Below, piece by piece: positions 51,481 through 60,304 of a DNA stretch of 64,000 nucleotides (position 1 is its first letter; each line of letters starts with the position of its first letter). This DNA is from Rhodococcus sp. 06-462-5 (GTDB lineage: Bacteria > Actinomycetota > Actinomycetes > Mycobacteriales > Mycobacteriaceae), in assembly GCF_002258315.1 (NCBI RefSeq), contig NZ_NOYD01000023.1:1-64000 (forward strand), given 5' to 3'. The position numbers were made by a program, and so were the translations under genes. The notes beneath the pieces were generated by a model, which did not search any database, was not told where the DNA came from, and was given only the letters and a program-made list of their open reading frames with translations.

Positions 51481-52746
51481 TCAGTCGTCAGCGGGCCTGG
51501 GAGGACGACGCGAGCTATCTGTTTTGTCTTCGTACAGGGCAATGTCAGCTCGGACGAGCATGTCTTCGAGCGTCGACTCGCCCGTGTTGCGCGCGATTCC
51601 GACACTCAATTCGATCGAGAGGAACGAGTCTTCCAGTCGGATCGGCGCGCGGGTGGCGCGGCGTAGTCGTCGGCGGAGCTGTTCCGGCTCGTTCGTCGTT
51701 GCCAGTGGTTCGTCGTCGAACAAGGCGATGACGAACTCGTCGCCCCCGATCCGGCCGAGGACTGCGTAGGACCCGCACAGGTCGGCGAGTCGGGCGGCGG
51801 TGATGCGCAGAACATGATCGCCGGCCAGATGGCCGTAGGTGTCGTTGATCTGTTTGAAGTTGTCGATGTCGATGTACAACACCGCTGCAGGAGTGGACGT
51901 TTCAGCACTGATCCTCTCGATTCGTTCGATCAGCGCAGACCGGTTCAGGACTCCGGTGAGGTCGTCGAGCCGGGATTTTGCAAGAAGTTCCCGGTATGCG
52001 CCGAGTAGCCGCGAGGATGTCTGAACTCTATCGGTGACGTCTCGGAAACTGACAGCGACGATGTCGCCGACGTAATTGGCGGTCACCTCCACTATTTTGC
52101 CGGGCAGAAAAATCGCGGGTGCTTCGATGCTGACCTCTCCACGCGTGCGCAGCGAGTCGCTGTGGAGGCCGTCGATGTACGAGCCCCTGGTAATGGGGAG
52201 CGCGTCGTGCAGGTGCTGTCCGATGAGTTGATCGCGTCCAACGCCGAGGTGCAGTTCGGTCTGCTTGTTGACGTACCGGATGATCATTTCGCGGTCGAGA
52301 ATCGCGAAACCCAGCGAGACGGAGTCCAGCGCTGCACCGAGGTGGTCACTTGTACCGGTATGCGGTCGGACCAGCGAAACCACACCGGTCAGAACCGTCG
52401 GATCTCCATTCACCGCGGTTTCTATGGCGACACTTCGAGTGAGAATGTGACGAACGGTGCCGTCGGAGAGAACAACACGGTAAATGCACTCCGCACCGAT
52501 GTCGGCGCTCGCGTCTCCATAAAGTTTGACCAGCAGATGCGCGTCGTCCGGGTGCACACGTTCCTGCCATATCTCGATTGCCGGACGGGGATCGCGGATC
52601 GCATCGAAGATGTCGGCCGCACGAGCATCCCACTCGAGTTGCCCGGTGTCGATGAAGTAGCGGGTGATACCTATCGACGCGCTATGCGTCTCGATCCCCG
52701 AGACGCGACCGGTCCCCAGGTTGTCCTCACGATGACGATCACCCAC
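51481..52746 (-). CDS. PAS-PAS-GGDEF diguanylate cyclase
   Basis: A 421-residue cytosolic signalling protein. A first PAS domain spans about 25-125 (YFIDTGQLEWDARAADIFDA), a second about 135-240 (LGFAILDREMIIRYVN). The GGDEF domain starts near LDDLTGVLNR (262), with GGDEF at 334-338, so it should make cyclic di-GMP. No RxxD inhibitory site is seen five residues before GGDEF. No membrane segment or EAL domain is present. The start is a GTG with a weak ribosome site. It has no evident link to the neighbouring catabolic genes. Confidence 0.92.
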   Translation of the reverse strand: MGDRHREDNLGTGRVSGIETHSASIGITRYFIDTGQLEWDARAADIFDAIRDPRPAIEIWQERVHPDDAHLLVKLYGDASADIGAECIYRVVLSDGTVRHILTRSVAIETAVNGDPTVLTGVVSLVRPHTGTSDHLGAALDSVSLGFAILDREMIIRYVNKQTELHLGVGRDQLIGQHLHDALPITRGSYIDGLHSDSLRTRGEVSIEAPAIFLPGKIVEVTANYVGDIVAVSFRDVTDRVQTSSRLLGAYRELLAKSRLDDLTGVLNRSALIERIERISAETSTPAAVLYIDIDNFKQINDTYGHLAGDHVLRITAARLADLCGSYAVLGRIGGDEFVIALFDDEPLATTNEPEQLRRRLRRATRAPIRLEDSFLSIELSVGIARNTGESTLEDMLVRADIALYEDKTDSSRRPPRPADD

Positions 52747-53104
52747 GGCAGCACATCCGTTCCAGCTACAATTTGATCCGATTGGGAGTCTGCACTGTTT
52801 TGTGCGATCGCGTCCGAGCTTTCGAGAGTTGAACGTGACCGGATTGCAGGGTCGGGCGTTGGATATTTACGTTCTCGAACAGGCAGCGATGACCTGGGTG
52901 AACAGCGGGCGGCCGTACTGTCGCAAAGGACGCGTCCCACCCGGACCTGTTCCTCTCGTTGCCGCATCAAAGTTCCAAATTACCATCGGGACAGCGCATT
53001 GCGGTGAGACCAATAGATCCGAGACGGCAGTGCAACAATGGAATTCGGTACCGTCTCGGGGTGGTCAAGGAGCGCGAACCTAAGTTTCAAATAGGGCGTT
53101 CCGT
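52747..53104. other. 358-bp gap between PAS-GGDEF gene and SDR pseudogene
   Basis: It holds the promoter of the cyclase gene (minus strand) near 52760-52830. On the minus strand the frame just beyond the SDR remnant contains LDHPETVPNSIVALPSRIYW, which looks protein-like, but no family or start was recognised. Nothing else supported. Confidence 0.35.
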
Positions 53105-53561
53105 TCAGTCGCGAGACTGGCCAGCATCGGGGTACGCCCGTATCGTTCCCTGCACTTCGACCGACTGATTCCTCGCACCGGACTGCAACAGTGGCAATAC
53201 CAGGGTAGTGAGCGCGAACGGTGCTCGCAGATTGACCGCGAGCTGCTTGTCGAAACGTGTCATCGGGTAGCGGTCCAGTGGGGCGGCGGAACCGACACCG
53301 GCGGCCATGAAGAGTGCGTTCAGGGACCCGAACGTCTTTTGGTGTTCGGCCACAACGCGTTCTGCTGATGCGTCCTCCTCGAGGTCGCAGGCCACGACTG
53401 CGACGGGTTCGTCGTAGCGCAGCAGCATTGCTCGGGCTCGATCGAGCTGATCGGCGTCGCGGGCGGTCAAAGTCAGCGCCCATCCTTGTGAGGTGAGGTG
53501 AGTGGCGGTACCGAGTCTGATGCCGCGGGACCCGCCGGTGATCAGCGAGGGGGGCGTTCAC
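53105..53561 (-). pseudogene. Broken SDR gene (frameshift and C-terminal truncation)
   Basis: The GTG at 53561 begins NAP and then meets a run of six C (plus-strand G6, 53549-53554). Removing one base gives SLITGGSRGIRLG, a normal SDR nucleotide loop, followed by LTARDADQLDRA, VVACDLEEDA, AAGVGSAAPLDRYP and VNLRAPFALTTLVLPLL. The protein then stops after about 150 residues, before the catalytic tyrosine-lysine and the last 100 residues. Both defects make it non-functional. It lies 40 bp after the alpha/beta hydrolase gene as the last member of the P450 operon. Confidence 0.8.
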
Positions 53562-53601
53562 CGTAGTGGTCTTTCTGCAGTCCGGTACACAGATGCTGTG
53601 C

Positions 53602-54738
53602 TCACGACAGCACTTGCTCGGCCCAGCCGGTGATGGTGGCCAAGGTGTCGGTCAGTAGTTCGGGTGGTCCCTCGAAGTAGTGACCGGCGCCGGGGACGGT
53701 GAGGAGTTCTTTCTCCCGATGAGTCGCCGCGTCGTAGAGCTCTCGTGCCATCGAGGGAAAGCAGCCCTTGTCGGCGGTTCCGTACGCTACGAGCACGGGG
53801 ACGGTGACCTGCTGTAGACACGACGGTCCGTGGCCGTTAGTGGTTGCGGTGCTCCATTGCGAGAGCCAGGACCGCAGAGTGCTCACACTGCCGAGTGTGA
53901 CGGGACGTAGGTTGGCCGAGATCGCCTCTCCCCACAGTGTTCCGGGCTGTCGGTCGGATGGGTCGATGGTGGTGTCGACGAATCGGGGGTCTGCGCAGGT
54001 GCCGTGAATTCGGAAGGGGAGGTCGGGGACGGAGTCGCCGTATGAGGTGTGCAACTGCGCGAGCTGCTGTTGGGCCCATTCCGTGACCCGGGTGGCGCGG
54101 TCCGCTTGGGCGGAGCGGTAGCGAACCACCCAATCGAGGTCGAGGGGCACCTCGTCTCGGGAGAAGAGATCGAGGTCCGGGTCGCGATCGAAGGGGTCGT
54201 TCTCATCGTGCACTGCCGGGTCCAGCCAGCCCTGTAGCAGCGCAGCGCGTCCCGAATGCGCGTTGAGCATGACCAGGGCGTCAGCCGGCGGCAGTGAAGC
54301 CGTGGTGAGGTCTGTCCCGCCTCCTGCGGGTGCATCGCGCACAGTCGGCTTCTCTGCTTGTTGCTGGTAGAACGCGGACAGGCCGCCACCACCTGAGTTC
54401 CCGACAAGAACGATCTTGTCGTAGCCCTCGTTGTTTCGCAGATGTGTGATGACCGACCCGAGGTCTGCGACGCAGTTCTCGAGGATCACCTGGGTGTCGT
54501 TCCCGGCGTAGCGCGTGACGACTCCGACGGCGTCGATCCCGAGTGCGGCGGTCGGTGCCAGTGCGTAATGTCCGACGAAGTTCGAGCTCGGGTGGCAGTA
54601 GACGAACACAGTGTCCGAGTTGGCACCAGGTTGAGTGCGTTCGCGACCGCACCACAGCAGCCCCGATGCGCGGGCGATCCCCGAGTAGACGTCTGCACCC
54701 ATGCTTTCCTGCATCCGAACGGGCATGAGTTCACGCAT
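53602..54738 (-). CDS. Alpha/beta-fold hydrolase
   Basis: A 378-residue hydrolase. VYCHPSSNFVGHY forms the oxyanion-side loop, and the nucleophile Ser115 lies in VGNSGGGG. VPVLVAYGTADKGCFP carries the late aspartate and PGAGHYFEG the histidine. A long insert between them (about 130-260) forms an unusually large cap. It would hydrolyse an ester or a C-C bond of a ring-cleavage product. It overlaps the dioxygenase-like gene by 8 bp. Confidence 0.87.
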   Translation of the reverse strand: MRELMPVRMQESMGADVYSGIARASGLLWCGRERTQPGANSDTVFVYCHPSSNFVGHYALAPTAALGIDAVGVVTRYAGNDTQVILENCVADLGSVITHLRNNEGYDKIVLVGNSGGGGLSAFYQQQAEKPTVRDAPAGGGTDLTTASLPPADALVMLNAHSGRAALLQGWLDPAVHDENDPFDRDPDLDLFSRDEVPLDLDWVVRYRSAQADRATRVTEWAQQQLAQLHTSYGDSVPDLPFRIHGTCADPRFVDTTIDPSDRQPGTLWGEAISANLRPVTLGSVSTLRSWLSQWSTATTNGHGPSCLQQVTVPVLVAYGTADKGCFPSMARELYDAATHREKELLTVPGAGHYFEGPPELLTDTLATITGWAEQVLS

Positions 54739-55912
54739 CGGCGCTCACCCCTTCCAAGGTTGCCCAGGTGAAGGGGTAGTCGCTGTCGGCACACAGAGTG
54801 GCGGCACGAGCACCGATCCGAAGGGGGCGGAAGGTGTCGACCATGACCTGATATTCGCTCGATCGTTGCGCGCCTAGGGCTCGTTCGACGTTGCCCGGGT
54901 GGGGCCCGTGGATGAAGCCGGCAGGGTGAACGGTGACCGAGCCGGTGGCTACACCGGTCCCGCGGCGAGTAGCGGCATCGCCTTTTGCGTACAACAGAAC
55001 TTCATCACTGTCGACGTTCGAGTGAAACGGCGGTATGGGCACCGACTGGGGGTGGTAGTCGAGCAGTCGCGGCACGAAATTGCACATGACGAATCCGGCA
55101 GCTTGGAATGTCTGATGCATCGGTGGGGGTTGGTGCAAGCTACCGGTGATCGGCTCGAAATCGGCGATGTTCAGAGCCCAGGGATACATCCCTCCGTGCC
55201 AGCCGACGACGTCGAACGGGTGGTGGCGGTGGGTGTGTTTGGTCAGCCCTGTCCGTGTGCGGACGATGACGTCGATATCGTTTCCTTCGCCGAGTAGGAC
55301 ATCGGTCGGTCGACGGATGTCGAGTTCGCAATACGGTGTGCCCTCGATGAATTGGCCGCGATCGGAGAGGTATCGGTCGGGTGGATTGACGTGACCGGTT
55401 GCTTGCACGATCCACAAGCGCAGTTCGTCGTCGTCGGTGATCCACCGGTGGATAGTCGAGGTGGGAACGATGATGTAGTCACCCTCCGCCACGTCGATTC
55501 GGCCGAACGTGCTCTCGAACGACCCGCTTCCACTTTCGACGTAGACGACCTCGTCGCCCACGCTGTTCTTGTAGTAGGAGCTTTCGCCTTGCGCGACGGC
55601 GTAGGTGATCCGGACATCCTCATTGCCCAGCAACAGGATTCGGTCCAGAACAGCGTCGGGCCCGGGTTCGAGGTCATGGAGCTTGAGATGGAGGGGTGTC
55701 ATCGGATCGTTGGGGCGCAGCGTCTCGTCGATACCGGTCACGGACTCGATGGCGGTGATGGCGTTGGGCGGGAACCGGTGATAGAGCAGGGAGGTGTCAC
55801 CGGTGAAGCCTTCTTCACCAATGAGTTCTTCGTAGAACAGCGAGCCGTCGTCCTGCCGAAATACGGTGTGCCGTTTGCGCGGTACGGTTCCGACTTTGCT
55901 GAAGTAGGGCAT
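54731..55912 (-). CDS. Homogentisate 1,2-dioxygenase-family protein
   Basis: A 393-residue protein of the homogentisate dioxygenase family. FSKVGTVPRKRHTVF at the start and YSVGDEVVYVESG-like VGDEVVYVESGSG are characteristic. Likely iron ligands are the histidine in PPFHSNVDSDE, its nearby glutamate, and the histidine in IHGPHPGN. These enzymes open 2,5-dihydroxylated rings with iron and oxygen. It is shorter than the human enzyme but similar to actinobacterial members. With the P450 upstream, it may cleave a hydroxylated aromatic other than homogentisate. The start ATG is 55912. Confidence 0.87.
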   Translation of the reverse strand: MPYFSKVGTVPRKRHTVFRQDDGSLFYEELIGEEGFTGDTSLLYHRFPPNAITAIESVTGIDETLRPNDPMTPLHLKLHDLEPGPDAVLDRILLLGNEDVRITYAVAQGESSYYKNSVGDEVVYVESGSGSFESTFGRIDVAEGDYIIVPTSTIHRWITDDDELRLWIVQATGHVNPPDRYLSDRGQFIEGTPYCELDIRRPTDVLLGEGNDIDVIVRTRTGLTKHTHRHHPFDVVGWHGGMYPWALNIADFEPITGSLHQPPPMHQTFQAAGFVMCNFVPRLLDYHPQSVPIPPFHSNVDSDEVLLYAKGDAATRRGTGVATGSVTVHPAGFIHGPHPGNVERALGAQRSSEYQVMVDTFRPLRIGARAATLCADSDYPFTWATLEGVSADA

Positions 55913-55914
55913 AT

Positions 55915-56445
55915 TCAGTCTTTCTGCTCGGTGCCGATGAGTACGAAAGCCACGGTCACGGGGCGTTCGGTCCGGTTGCGCCAGCCGTGGCGTGTGGCGT
56001 TCTGCACGACTAGATCGCCGGGGTGTAGATCGGTGGTGACGCCGTTGTCGAGCTCGAGGGTCACGACACCGTCGAGGACGAGGGTGTAGTCGATGGTGGG
56101 TGTGGTGTGCATTCCGTCGGCTTCGAATGTCTCTGCCAGTCCCGGTGAGTGCCGTAGCTGCTCGGCGGCGTAGCCCGGCCCGTCGAAGGTGGGCTCGGCC
56201 ATCGACGAGTCCGGGGGAAGGGTCAACACGATGAGCCGAGTCTGGCCAGCGGAGGGGAGGAGGGTCGAGAGTGCGGGTGTGGGATCGGTGCCGCCCTGCT
56301 CGAGAGGGACGTCCGCGTCGGTCGACCACGCGACCGTGGACGAGAACCCGGGGAAAGACGCGAAGTCGTGCCTGCGTGGGGGTGTGCCGTCCTCGACGAT
56401 GATCGACTTGCCGGAGGTGTCGTGGCCGGTAACGACTCTACGCAT
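55915..56445 (-). CDS. Cupin-domain protein
   Basis: A 176-residue protein. The C-terminal cupin has HTTPTIDYTLVLDGVVTL, then DLHPGDLVVQNATRHGWRN, the two cupin motifs with conserved histidines. The N-terminal half is a less conserved beta-rich domain. Similar small cupins often sit beside aromatic degradation genes as isomerases, dioxygenases or unknown factors. It overlaps the luciferase-like gene by 8 bp and ends 3 bp before the dioxygenase-like start. Its reaction is unknown. Confidence 0.85.
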   Translation of the reverse strand: MRRVVTGHDTSGKSIIVEDGTPPRRHDFASFPGFSSTVAWSTDADVPLEQGGTDPTPALSTLLPSAGQTRLIVLTLPPDSSMAEPTFDGPGYAAEQLRHSPGLAETFEADGMHTTPTIDYTLVLDGVVTLELDNGVTTDLHPGDLVVQNATRHGWRNRTERPVTVAFVLIGTEQKD

Positions 56446-57445
56446 GCTGGGTCTCCTTGGCGGTGAGGGTGTGTCGAAGGTCGGCGGCCTCTTTGAAGGC
56501 GGCCAGCTCTCGGGGAATATCTGTTCCCGCGGGCTGATAGAGCACGGCGTTGGCTCCTGCGTTCTCCAGACGGAGCAGTGTCCTCGCGATGTCCTCGCGA
56601 GTGCCGGTCATCGTCCCCTTTCGGATGACGTCCCCGGTGATGAATCGGACATCCGTGGCATTCGGTTCGATCAGGTGGCCTCGATAGAGTTCGAGGTGCC
56701 GCCGATTCTCGGGGACGGACTCGATCGCCGATGCATAGCCGAGCGCCTCCGGCATACCCACCAAGGGCCCGTGCTCGCCCATGTGGAGCGCGAGGGATGC
56801 ACCGGGGCCGGCGGCATCGAGCACTCGTGGCGCGTCGAGCGCCTCTCCGTCTTCGAGGACCGTGCCGTAGTAGGTCAGATTGCAGGCTCCGTCGTAGGGG
56901 ACAGGATTGTCGCCATGTGTGGGATTGGTGACCACTCCAGCACCCAGCCGCTGCGCGACACCGAAGCCCTTGGGCCCATGCGCAGCAATCCAGTAGGTGA
57001 CGTCGATCGGGTAGCTGATACCGGACGCGGGACTGTGCATCAGACTCAAGATCGAGTTTTCCCATTCGATTTCGCGACCTGCGAGCAGTTCTTTGAGTGC
57101 GAGGACGTACTCCTCGATGTAGGCCCACCGCGAGGGCTTGCGACCCAGGTATGTGGAGCTGGTGAAGCCAGCGCCCACGCCTGCGTCGAAGCGCCCGGGT
57201 GCGACGGTGGCGAGGTAGGCGATCAAGGCGGCATTGGCGGCGATGTGCCGTAGGTGAGGTGTGAAGACCGAAACACCGAGTCGAATGGTCGATGTTCGGG
57301 CCGCAGCAGCAGCAACTGTGGCACCGGTGTCGGCATACGAAACCGGGACGTCGTAGACCCATGCTCGTTGGTAACCGAGTTCCTCGGCCAGCACGATGTG
57401 GTCGGGTGTAGCGAGCGCGGGTGGGAAGACGCAGTTGATTTCCAC
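56438..57445 (-). CDS. LLM-class flavin-dependent oxidoreductase
   Basis: A 335-residue luciferase-like TIM-barrel protein. Features include RAWVYDVPVSYADTGATVAA, IRLGVSVFTPHLRHIAANAAL, FDAGVGAGFTSS and the C-terminal TREDIARTLLRLENAGANA. The pattern resembles F420-dependent members (5,10-methylenetetrahydromethanopterin-reductase-like) as well as FMN monooxygenases; it cannot be decided. It follows the ferredoxin reductase by 20 bp and overlaps the cupin gene, so it is part of the P450 operon. Confidence 0.9.
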   Translation of the reverse strand: MEINCVFPPALATPDHIVLAEELGYQRAWVYDVPVSYADTGATVAAAAARTSTIRLGVSVFTPHLRHIAANAALIAYLATVAPGRFDAGVGAGFTSSTYLGRKPSRWAYIEEYVLALKELLAGREIEWENSILSLMHSPASGISYPIDVTYWIAAHGPKGFGVAQRLGAGVVTNPTHGDNPVPYDGACNLTYYGTVLEDGEALDAPRVLDAAGPGASLALHMGEHGPLVGMPEALGYASAIESVPENRRHLELYRGHLIEPNATDVRFITGDVIRKGTMTGTREDIARTLLRLENAGANAVLYQPAGTDIPRELAAFKEAADLRHTLTAKETQHA

Positions 57446-57465
57446 GGTGTTCTCCTCGTTGAGTG

Positions 57466-58704
57466 TCAGGCGGTAGCGGCTGCGAGCGGGACGAGCGAGC
57501 GTAGATCTGTTGTCGTGGTGATCGATTCCGGTGTCGGCGAGTCACCGAGTGCCAGGAGGCGTCGTGCGGTCACGTGATCAGCGGGCCGGTTGATCGACTC
57601 GACGGCGCGCAGATGCCCGTCGAGGAACCGAAATACCGAGAACTTTCCCTGTTTCGGATCGCCGCGGACCACGTCGGTGTCAGAACACTGTGTGTACCCG
57701 GCTATTTGCAACTTCATCGAACCCTGGTTACTCCAGAACCACGGCACGCTGGCGTAGGGACCTACCTGGTCGCCGATGATCTGTAGGGCCACCGCACGTG
57801 CGTGATCGGTTGCGGCCTGGACCGATTCGATTCGTATGGGCAGGCCCGAGACGTTGTCGGGGAAGTTCGCGCAGTCGCCGACTGCGAAGACCGAGGGGTC
57901 GCTGGTGCGGAGGTACTCGTCGACGACGACGCCGTTGCGCGTGACCAGGCCCGCTCTCTCGGCAAGTTCTGTATTGGCGCGAACCCCTACTGCCAGTACG
58001 ACGGTGTCGGTCCTGATGTGTTCGCCGGCTGTGGTGCGAACTGCTTCTACGCGCCCCTTCGTGCCGACTATCTCTATCATTCCGGTGCCGAGGCGGACGC
58101 TGGTTCCTCGTTCCCGATGCCAGTCTGCGAGATAGTCGCTGGTGATGGGCGAGACCGCGCGCTGGAGAACGCGGTCCGCGATGTCGAGGACGCACGATTC
58201 GATGCCTTTTTTCTGGGCGGCCGCCGACAGCTCGAGCCCGATGAAGCCGCCACCTACTGTGGTGACATGGCGTGACGATGCCAACTGTTCGCGCAGCGCG
58301 GCAGCGTCGTCGACGGTTCGCAAAACGTGCACACCGGCCAGGTCTGTCCCGGCGACTTCGGGGATGACCGGTCGGGTTCCGGTGGCCAGCACGAGTGTCG
58401 TGTACCCGAGCGCGCGTCCGTCGTCGAGGGCTGCGGTGTGTGCGCCGAGATCGATGCTGATCACGGTGTGTCCCAACACAAGTTCGATGTCGCGGTCTTC
58501 GTAGTATGTCGCCGGCCGTAGATCGAGATTCGTAGTGTCCGTCTCGGCTGTCAAGAACTGTTTCGACAGTGGTGGGCGTTCGTACGGCAGATGGACTTCG
58601 GTACCCACGATCGTCACGGCACCGGTGAATCCCCGGTCGCGCAGGGTCGTTGCGACCGTCGTGCCGGATTGTCCGGAGCCGACGATCACGACACGGGTGT
58701 TCAC
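57466..58704 (-). CDS. FAD-dependent ferredoxin reductase (P450 redox partner)
   Basis: A 412-residue pyridine-nucleotide-disulfide-type reductase. FAD loop VVIVGSGQSGTTVATTL is at the N-terminus, YERPPLSKQFL is typical of putidaredoxin-reductase-like enzymes, the NADH loop is VGGGFIGLELSAAAQKKG, and FAVGDCANFP the second FAD motif. It passes electrons from NAD(P)H to the [2Fe-2S] ferredoxin encoded just upstream. The GTG start overlaps the ferredoxin stop by 4 bp (GTGA). Confidence 0.93.
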   Translation of the reverse strand: MNTRVVIVGSGQSGTTVATTLRDRGFTGAVTIVGTEVHLPYERPPLSKQFLTAETDTTNLDLRPATYYEDRDIELVLGHTVISIDLGAHTAALDDGRALGYTTLVLATGTRPVIPEVAGTDLAGVHVLRTVDDAAALREQLASSRHVTTVGGGFIGLELSAAAQKKGIESCVLDIADRVLQRAVSPITSDYLADWHRERGTSVRLGTGMIEIVGTKGRVEAVRTTAGEHIRTDTVVLAVGVRANTELAERAGLVTRNGVVVDEYLRTSDPSVFAVGDCANFPDNVSGLPIRIESVQAATDHARAVALQIIGDQVGPYASVPWFWSNQGSMKLQIAGYTQCSDTDVVRGDPKQGKFSVFRFLDGHLRAVESINRPADHVTARRLLALGDSPTPESITTTTDLRSLVPLAAATA

Positions 58705-59021
58705 AAGTCCTCGGCGGGGACGTAGACGGACATACCGTCGTAACTGGCCTCGACCGTCACTTGGCAACTGAGTCGGCTGCTCTCGGCGCGCGGTGACAGT
58801 GCGCAGTCGAGCATCTCGTCCTCGTCTTCGCCGACTTCCGGTAGTACTACCGGCGTGTACCGAATGTGGACGTGGCAGGTTGCGCACATCGCCTGCCCGC
58901 CGCACTCCGCCAAAATTCCCGGAACGCCGGCACCTACTGCCGCTTTCATGATGCTGACGCCGACGGGAGCGTCGACACGGTCGACTCGGCCGTCGGCTTG
59001 AAGAAACTGGATCTCAGGCAT
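58701..59021 (-). CDS. [2Fe-2S] ferredoxin (adrenodoxin/putidaredoxin type)
   Basis: A 106-residue ferredoxin. The cluster cysteines are C40, C46, C49 and C86 (C-x5-C-x2-C-x36-C), the vertebrate/putidaredoxin arrangement, with the acidic stretch EDEDEMLDC that docks to the partner. It carries electrons from the reductase to the P450. It overlaps the P450 gene by 8 bp and the reductase by 4 bp, so stoichiometric production is likely. Confidence 0.94.
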   Translation of the reverse strand: MPEIQFLQADGRVDRVDAPVGVSIMKAAVGAGVPGILAECGGQAMCATCHVHIRYTPVVLPEVGEDEDEMLDCALSPRAESSRLSCQVTVEASYDGMSVYVPAEDL

Positions 59022-60201
59022 GGTGCCCGCTCCGCCACCGGGCTGGCATCGTCAAGGGTCCGCGGAACACCCAACCGGCCATCTCGACTGCGTCGGGGTC
59101 GGCGAGAGCGAGTTCGGGTAGGCGGCTGAACATCGTCGGCAGTGCAATATCGGCGATCGAGATCCGAGCTACCCAGGTGCCCAAGCAAAAGTGTGCGCCT
59201 CCTCCGAATGCGACGTGGTTTGCCGACTCGCGGTGCACGTCGAAGACGTCGGCATCGGCGAAGACACTCTCGTCTCGATTGGCCGACGCGATGCTTACGC
59301 CGAGTTTGTCACCTGGTTCGAGTGTCGTGCCGCCGAGTTGCACCGTGGCAGTCACTTGTCGCGGATACATACCGATCGGTGAGATCCATCGAACTGCTTC
59401 CTCGAAGACTTTGCGCCAACTGACTTCTCCTGCCGTGACGGATCGTCGTTGGTCAGGGTTGGCCAGTAGTCCGTACACGGCGACCGCGGTGGCGTCACGC
59501 GGCTCGTTGATCCCGCCGCCGATGAAGATCTTGATATTCGTGCAGATCTCCTCGTCCGTCAGGTCGGCCGCAGCGTCGGCCATGGAGGAGATGACAGTGG
59601 GTTCATCGTTGCACCGGGCAGAGGGGAGCATTTCGGTGATAGCTGCGTCGAGTTCACGGCATGCTGTCTCGCACCTGGTCCATACCTCCGGGTCGTCTGC
59701 GTAGTTGCCGCACCCGTCGATGAAGGCCTGCGACCACCGCTGCATGTCCGATGCGGTGGCATTGCGGAGGCCAAGGATGGTCGCGAGGTTTCGTGCCGCA
59801 AGCGGTCCAGCGAAGTCGGTGACCAGGTCGGCACTCCCACTCGCGACGAACGTGTCGATCAGTTCGTCGGCGTTGGCTTTAAAAGCAAACGACCACCGGT
59901 CTTTGATGGTCTTCGGCCTGACCGGCCCCTCGGCGGCCTTTCTGATGCGTTTGTGCGCCTCTCCGTCCTGACGTAGGAGAGTGTTCCCGATGGCGCGGGT
60001 CATCAAGGACGGCTCTTCGACCGAACTGAACAGGTGAGGGTTCCGCTCGACGAACATCACGTCGTCGAATCTCGTAACCAAAAAGCGGCCGAGTTCGGGT
60101 ATCCACGCAACGGGCTCCTCGACGCGCAACCTGGCATACGTCGGGTACGGGTCAGCAGCGAGATCGACGAGACGAACCCCGGCTGCGAAAGATAATGTCA
60201 T
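59014..60201 (-). CDS. Cytochrome P450
   Basis: A 395-residue bacterial P450. The heme-binding motif FGGGAHFCLG has Cys339, and the ExxR pair is E268/R271 (EEAVRW). In the I helix the sequence is FIGGGINEPRDAT (226-238): the usual threonine after the acidic residue is replaced, giving Asn-Glu-Pro where (D/E)T(T) is expected. This is a rare variant and implies altered oxygen activation. It is the first gene of the operon with its own ferredoxin and reductase. The substrate is unknown; an aromatic compound is likely because of the ring-cleaving enzyme downstream. Confidence 0.94.
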   Translation of the reverse strand: MTLSFAAGVRLVDLAADPYPTYARLRVEEPVAWIPELGRFLVTRFDDVMFVERNPHLFSSVEEPSLMTRAIGNTLLRQDGEAHKRIRKAAEGPVRPKTIKDRWSFAFKANADELIDTFVASGSADLVTDFAGPLAARNLATILGLRNATASDMQRWSQAFIDGCGNYADDPEVWTRCETACRELDAAITEMLPSARCNDEPTVISSMADAAADLTDEEICTNIKIFIGGGINEPRDATAVAVYGLLANPDQRRSVTAGEVSWRKVFEEAVRWISPIGMYPRQVTATVQLGGTTLEPGDKLGVSIASANRDESVFADADVFDVHRESANHVAFGGGAHFCLGTWVARISIADIALPTMFSRLPELALADPDAVEMAGWVFRGPLTMPARWRSGHHA

Positions 60202-60242
60202 GTGAACCTCCTCTTGTGTTACCGAACACTTGATTGAATAAA

Positions 60243-60258
60243 TATGACACCGATCACA
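60243..60258. promoter_or_regulatory. CRP/GlxR-like box between P450 operon and LysR gene
   Basis: TATGA-CACCGA-TCACA matches TGTGA-N6-TCACA at 9 of 10 positions. It lies in the 103-bp AT-rich divergent promoter region, 42 bp from the P450 start and 47 bp from the LysR start. The LysR-type regulator probably binds here as well. Confidence 0.5.
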
Positions 60259-60304
60259 AGATATGGAAAACTGGTTCTGACAACCTTAAAGATTGGTTTT
60301 TCTT

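Noticed and set aside
54731-56329. Longer start for the dioxygenase-like gene
   Set aside because: The extension overlaps the cupin gene in another frame and is arginine-rich; MPYFSKVG at 55912 matches the family start.
57466-58905. Longer start for the ferredoxin reductase
   Set aside because: The extra codons are antiparallel-free shadow of the ferredoxin gene; the GTGA overlap at 58704 gives the normal FAD-loop N-terminus.
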